Assembly: GCA_014529385.2 (NCBI GenBank)
Contig: CM043948.1
Location: 19,774,951-19,838,950 of the forward strand
Origin: Adiantum capillus-veneris
Lineage: Eukaryota; Streptophyta; Polypodiopsida; Polypodiales; Pteridaceae
Length of the DNA stretch: 64,000 nt
Direction of reading: 5' to 3'
The translations under genes were made by a program, and so were the position numbers. Below the pieces are notes generated by a model that had not been told where the DNA came from, did not search any database, and was given only the letters and a program-made list of their open reading frames with translations. Shown one piece after another: positions 61,993 to 64,000 of this stretch (position 1 is the stretch's first letter; each line of letters starts with the position of its first letter).

Positions 61993-62825
61993 TGATGGGG
62001 GCTTTTCACAAGCCAAGCTCCCATACCCCTCTTCTCTCGTCCCCACCCCATGAAAACCCCCTCTTAGGGAGGGAGTGATAAAAGACATTGGAAAAAGTAA
62101 GAAAATAAAGTATGATTATGTAAATATATGAGAAAGGTAAAATAGGCCAGCTCATGCCTGCGGGGCAGCCCATCTCCACCTTGCCTCCTTTTTCTTCACT
62201 GTTGCCCCGCCGTGTGTCCCTTTTCCTCTCCTCCACTCAAAAGGTCAACCCCCTCTCTCTTCCCCTTGTCCTTTCTCCTTTCTCTCTCCCCTCAAGCTAC
62301 CCCACCTCTCACCAATAATGCATTCTAACTCACCAATAATGCACCCTAACTCACATGCAACTTACCCTATCTTCCAAAATAGTATACCCCACCCCCCCTT
62401 TCTCTCTCCTATCATATCCCATGACCCAAATACCCCCCCCCTCTCTCTAAAGGGCGCCATGTCTCTTGTCTTGTAGCTAAATAACCTCCCCCACACTCAC
62501 ACACACTCAGTTTCACTAAAAAAAGTGCCCACAGACCCATCCCCACCCGGTGGTTACCTGATTTTTCTTGTGTTCACACACAACTGCACACAGATTCACC
62601 TCTGAACACACTCCTCTCTCTCCCCTCTTGTAATTACTTTATTCTCCATGTCACCTCTCACTTTTTTTCATCAACCCATCTCTCTCTCTTAGTCTCTCTC
62701 TCATGAGACTGCTGTTCTGGCACATATACACACGGCCAGACAAGTGGGGCCCACAATCACATGGCCTATGTAGATAATGATTTCTTCATTTCTAAATTCT
62801 AGAATTTCTCCCCCCCCTCCTCCCC

Positions 62826-62833
62826 TATATAAA
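62826..62833 (+). promoter_or_regulatory. LTR TATA box
   Basis: CCCTATATAAAGAGGG, about 830 bases after the LTR start. It is followed within 60 bases by CA-rich DNA suited to transcription starts. Confidence 0.75.
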
Positions 62834-63133
62834 GAGGGATCACCATCACACAAAAACACATAACATCACCAAAGAACACACTATGCATTGTGTGTGCCTA
62901 GTGCACACACACACACCCACACCATCACCATCACCGCAATCACCATGCTTGTCTTGAGCATGACCTCTACACCCTTGGCTATGGAAGATGAAGGGCAACT
63001 AAATGAAGGATGATGGCCATAATCCTCGTGCAAGTCTTCGCCATCAACTCCCACCTATCCGCCATGTGCTCTACCACTCTCTCCCTTCTCATTCCCCTAC
63101 CCTATGCTCCCCATTTCATCGCCTAATTCTCTA

Positions 63134-63139
63134 AATAAA
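63134..63139 (+). terminator. LTR poly(A) signal
   Basis: AATAAA about 300 bases after the TATA box, placed as expected for the end of R. Confidence 0.55.
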
Positions 63140-63305
63140 GCTTGAGGTTTTGTGATTATGTTTTCTTGCAATGTTTTGCCCATGTGAGGTGTGTGGAATC
63201 GCCACCTAGTGTTGTGTTTTGGAGTGAGCTTGTGTATGTGTGAAGGGTATGCGGATTCGCCATCCTTTTGTGATGCCTAAGTCCTAAGCCGCTATACCCC
63301 CTCCC

Positions 63306-63307
<2 letters not shown>

Positions 63308-63346
<39 letters not shown>
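63308..63346. repeat. (CT)n tract in the LTR
   Basis: About 19 CT units in the U5 part; counterpart of the GA tract at 3789-3862. Confidence 0.95.
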
Positions 63347-63350
<4 letters not shown>

Positions 63351-63512
63351 TGATCTCATTCCCTTTCCTTTTCATCATTACTCCCAAGCATCCATCTCTC
63401 TTGGATGAAAACTTTGTTATGGTGGTGTGTTGTTTGCATCCTAGACGCTGAAGCTAGGTGGTACCCCCTGTTTGCTTTACCATGACAGGCTCGAGGCGCG
63501 CCATTCGGTCCC

Positions 63513-63529
63513 CGGTGCCTCCACTGAGG
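63513..63529 (+). other. Primer-binding site
   Basis: CGGTGCCTCCACTGAGG, two differences from TGGTGCCCCCACTGAGG at 3605-3621. Confidence 0.6.
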
Positions 63530-63583
63530 ATCTTTTCATGAAACCCTTCAGTTTACAAGACTGAAACCCTTAAACTATTGTGA

Positions 63584-63847
63584 ATGGATGAATGGCTAGC
63601 AGGATTTGCTAATTGGACGACAGAAGAAGAAGAGATCCAAGCACAACTAGACGAACTCCGCATCTCCATCAAAGCTCGAGTGCCAGGCGTAACGGTAATC
63701 GATTTGCAGTGGGAGAGTCAACCAACACGCCAAACCCAGTGGATATACATAGGCCAAGTGCCAAGAAGAAGAAGGAGAAGGTCGAAACCATGTCCGCAAC
63801 CTACAACCAACCCACAACAACAAAATGGAAGGAGCTCTACACAATAG
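63584..63847 (+). CDS. Start of the first ORF of the right-edge element
   Basis: 87 codons beginning MDEWLAGFANWTTEEEEIQ, a helical acidic N-terminus, then LDELRISIKARVPGVTV and a basic Arg-rich part (RRRRRRSKP). The start agrees with MDEWLKEFFNW at 3548 on the minus strand. The later part lies in competing frames, so a frameshift near 63.7 kb is possible. The rest is outside the window. Role in the element unknown, presumably gag or pre-gag. Confidence 0.6.
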   Translation: MDEWLAGFANWTTEEEEIQAQLDELRISIKARVPGVTVIDLQWESQPTRQTQWIYIGQVPRRRRRRSKPCPQPTTNPQQQNGRSSTQ

Positions 63848-64000
63848 AGAATCAACACTATTCTACTTTGAGAATCGGGTAACTCAAGTCACCGAGGTAA
63901 TTATCACAGTCAGTTTTCAAGTCGCACCTGATGCTGCAGCACAGATAACGGAAGCATTGGCTCACACTCTCACTAGAGAAACTAGGGATCTACTGAGTTT

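Larger units (their letters stand above)
61993..63503 (+). repeat. 5' LTR of the right-edge element
   Basis: About 1.5 kb from TGATGGGG to CGCGCCA, with TATA box, poly(A) signal and CT tract in the order U3-R-U5. The exact end is uncertain by a few bases. Confidence 0.75.
61993..64000 (+). mobile_element. LTR retrotransposon entering from 61,993, cut by the right edge
   Basis: Interrupts gag copy 2 precisely: copy 1 continues CAGCAACGTCC where this copy goes over to TGATGGGGGC. A complete-looking LTR, PBS and gag start follow in plus orientation. PBS and N-terminus match the left-edge element family. The target duplication cannot be tested because the other end is outside. Confidence 0.8.

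Overview
The window looks like nuclear DNA of a land plant: eukaryotic, intergenic, and built almost wholly of LTR retrotransposons of the Ty3/gypsy type with long GA/CT, GT and TA microsatellites. I cannot name the species. I found no convincing host gene, tRNA, rRNA or CRISPR array. Nearly every coding stretch is a gag, protease (PR), reverse transcriptase (RT), RNase H (RH) or integrase (INT) fragment, and most are broken by stops and frameshifts.

Layout. (1) 1-4.4 kb: minus-strand gypsy element running off the left edge (RT start, PR, gag with zinc knuckle, an extra ORF, primer-binding site, LTR), followed by about 2 kb of microsatellite and low-complexity DNA ending in a 26-G run at 6.3 kb. 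(2) 6.3-11 kb: a second degraded minus-strand element. (3) 11.3-12.3 kb: 24-bp palindromes at intervals of 285, 285 and 274 bp. (4) 12.3-14.85 kb: a third minus-strand element (RT, PR, gag, primer-binding site). (5) 15.2-17.35 kb: plus-strand RT and PR fragments with an LTR remnant and a second piece of the palindrome repeat. (6) 18.6-19.4 kb: G-rich minisatellite. (7) 19.4-21.19 kb: minus-strand PR remnant and part of an unknown ORF ('ORF-X').

(8) 21,189-39,236: the most complete structure, a tandem LTR-internal-LTR-internal-LTR array with three 2,007-bp LTRs and two about 6-kb internal regions, flanked by a 4-bp duplication GCGG. One internal copy has the longer gag, the other an uninterrupted 1,134-residue pol. 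Both share an integrase Asp-to-Tyr change and two in-frame UAG codons, and both keep a GGGTTTT slip site leading from PR into pol.

(9) 39.2-46.1 kb and 53.6-62.0 kb are two direct copies of one older composite segment: ORF-X, a plus-strand unknown ORF, a minus-strand gag, an LTR, and a plus-strand gag in head-to-head arrangement. Because the copies took different insertions, each serves as the empty site of the other. This reveals the tandem array (8), a 218-bp hAT-like MITE, a 3.48-kb non-autonomous LTR element at 50,158-53,634, and a young LTR element starting near 61,993 that runs off the right edge with visible TATA box, poly(A) signal, primer-binding site and gag start.

No genes act together as a host pathway here. 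The functional relation is that of retroelement parts: gag for the particle, PR/RT/RH/INT for replication, LTR promoters, and non-autonomous elements that would depend on proteins made elsewhere.
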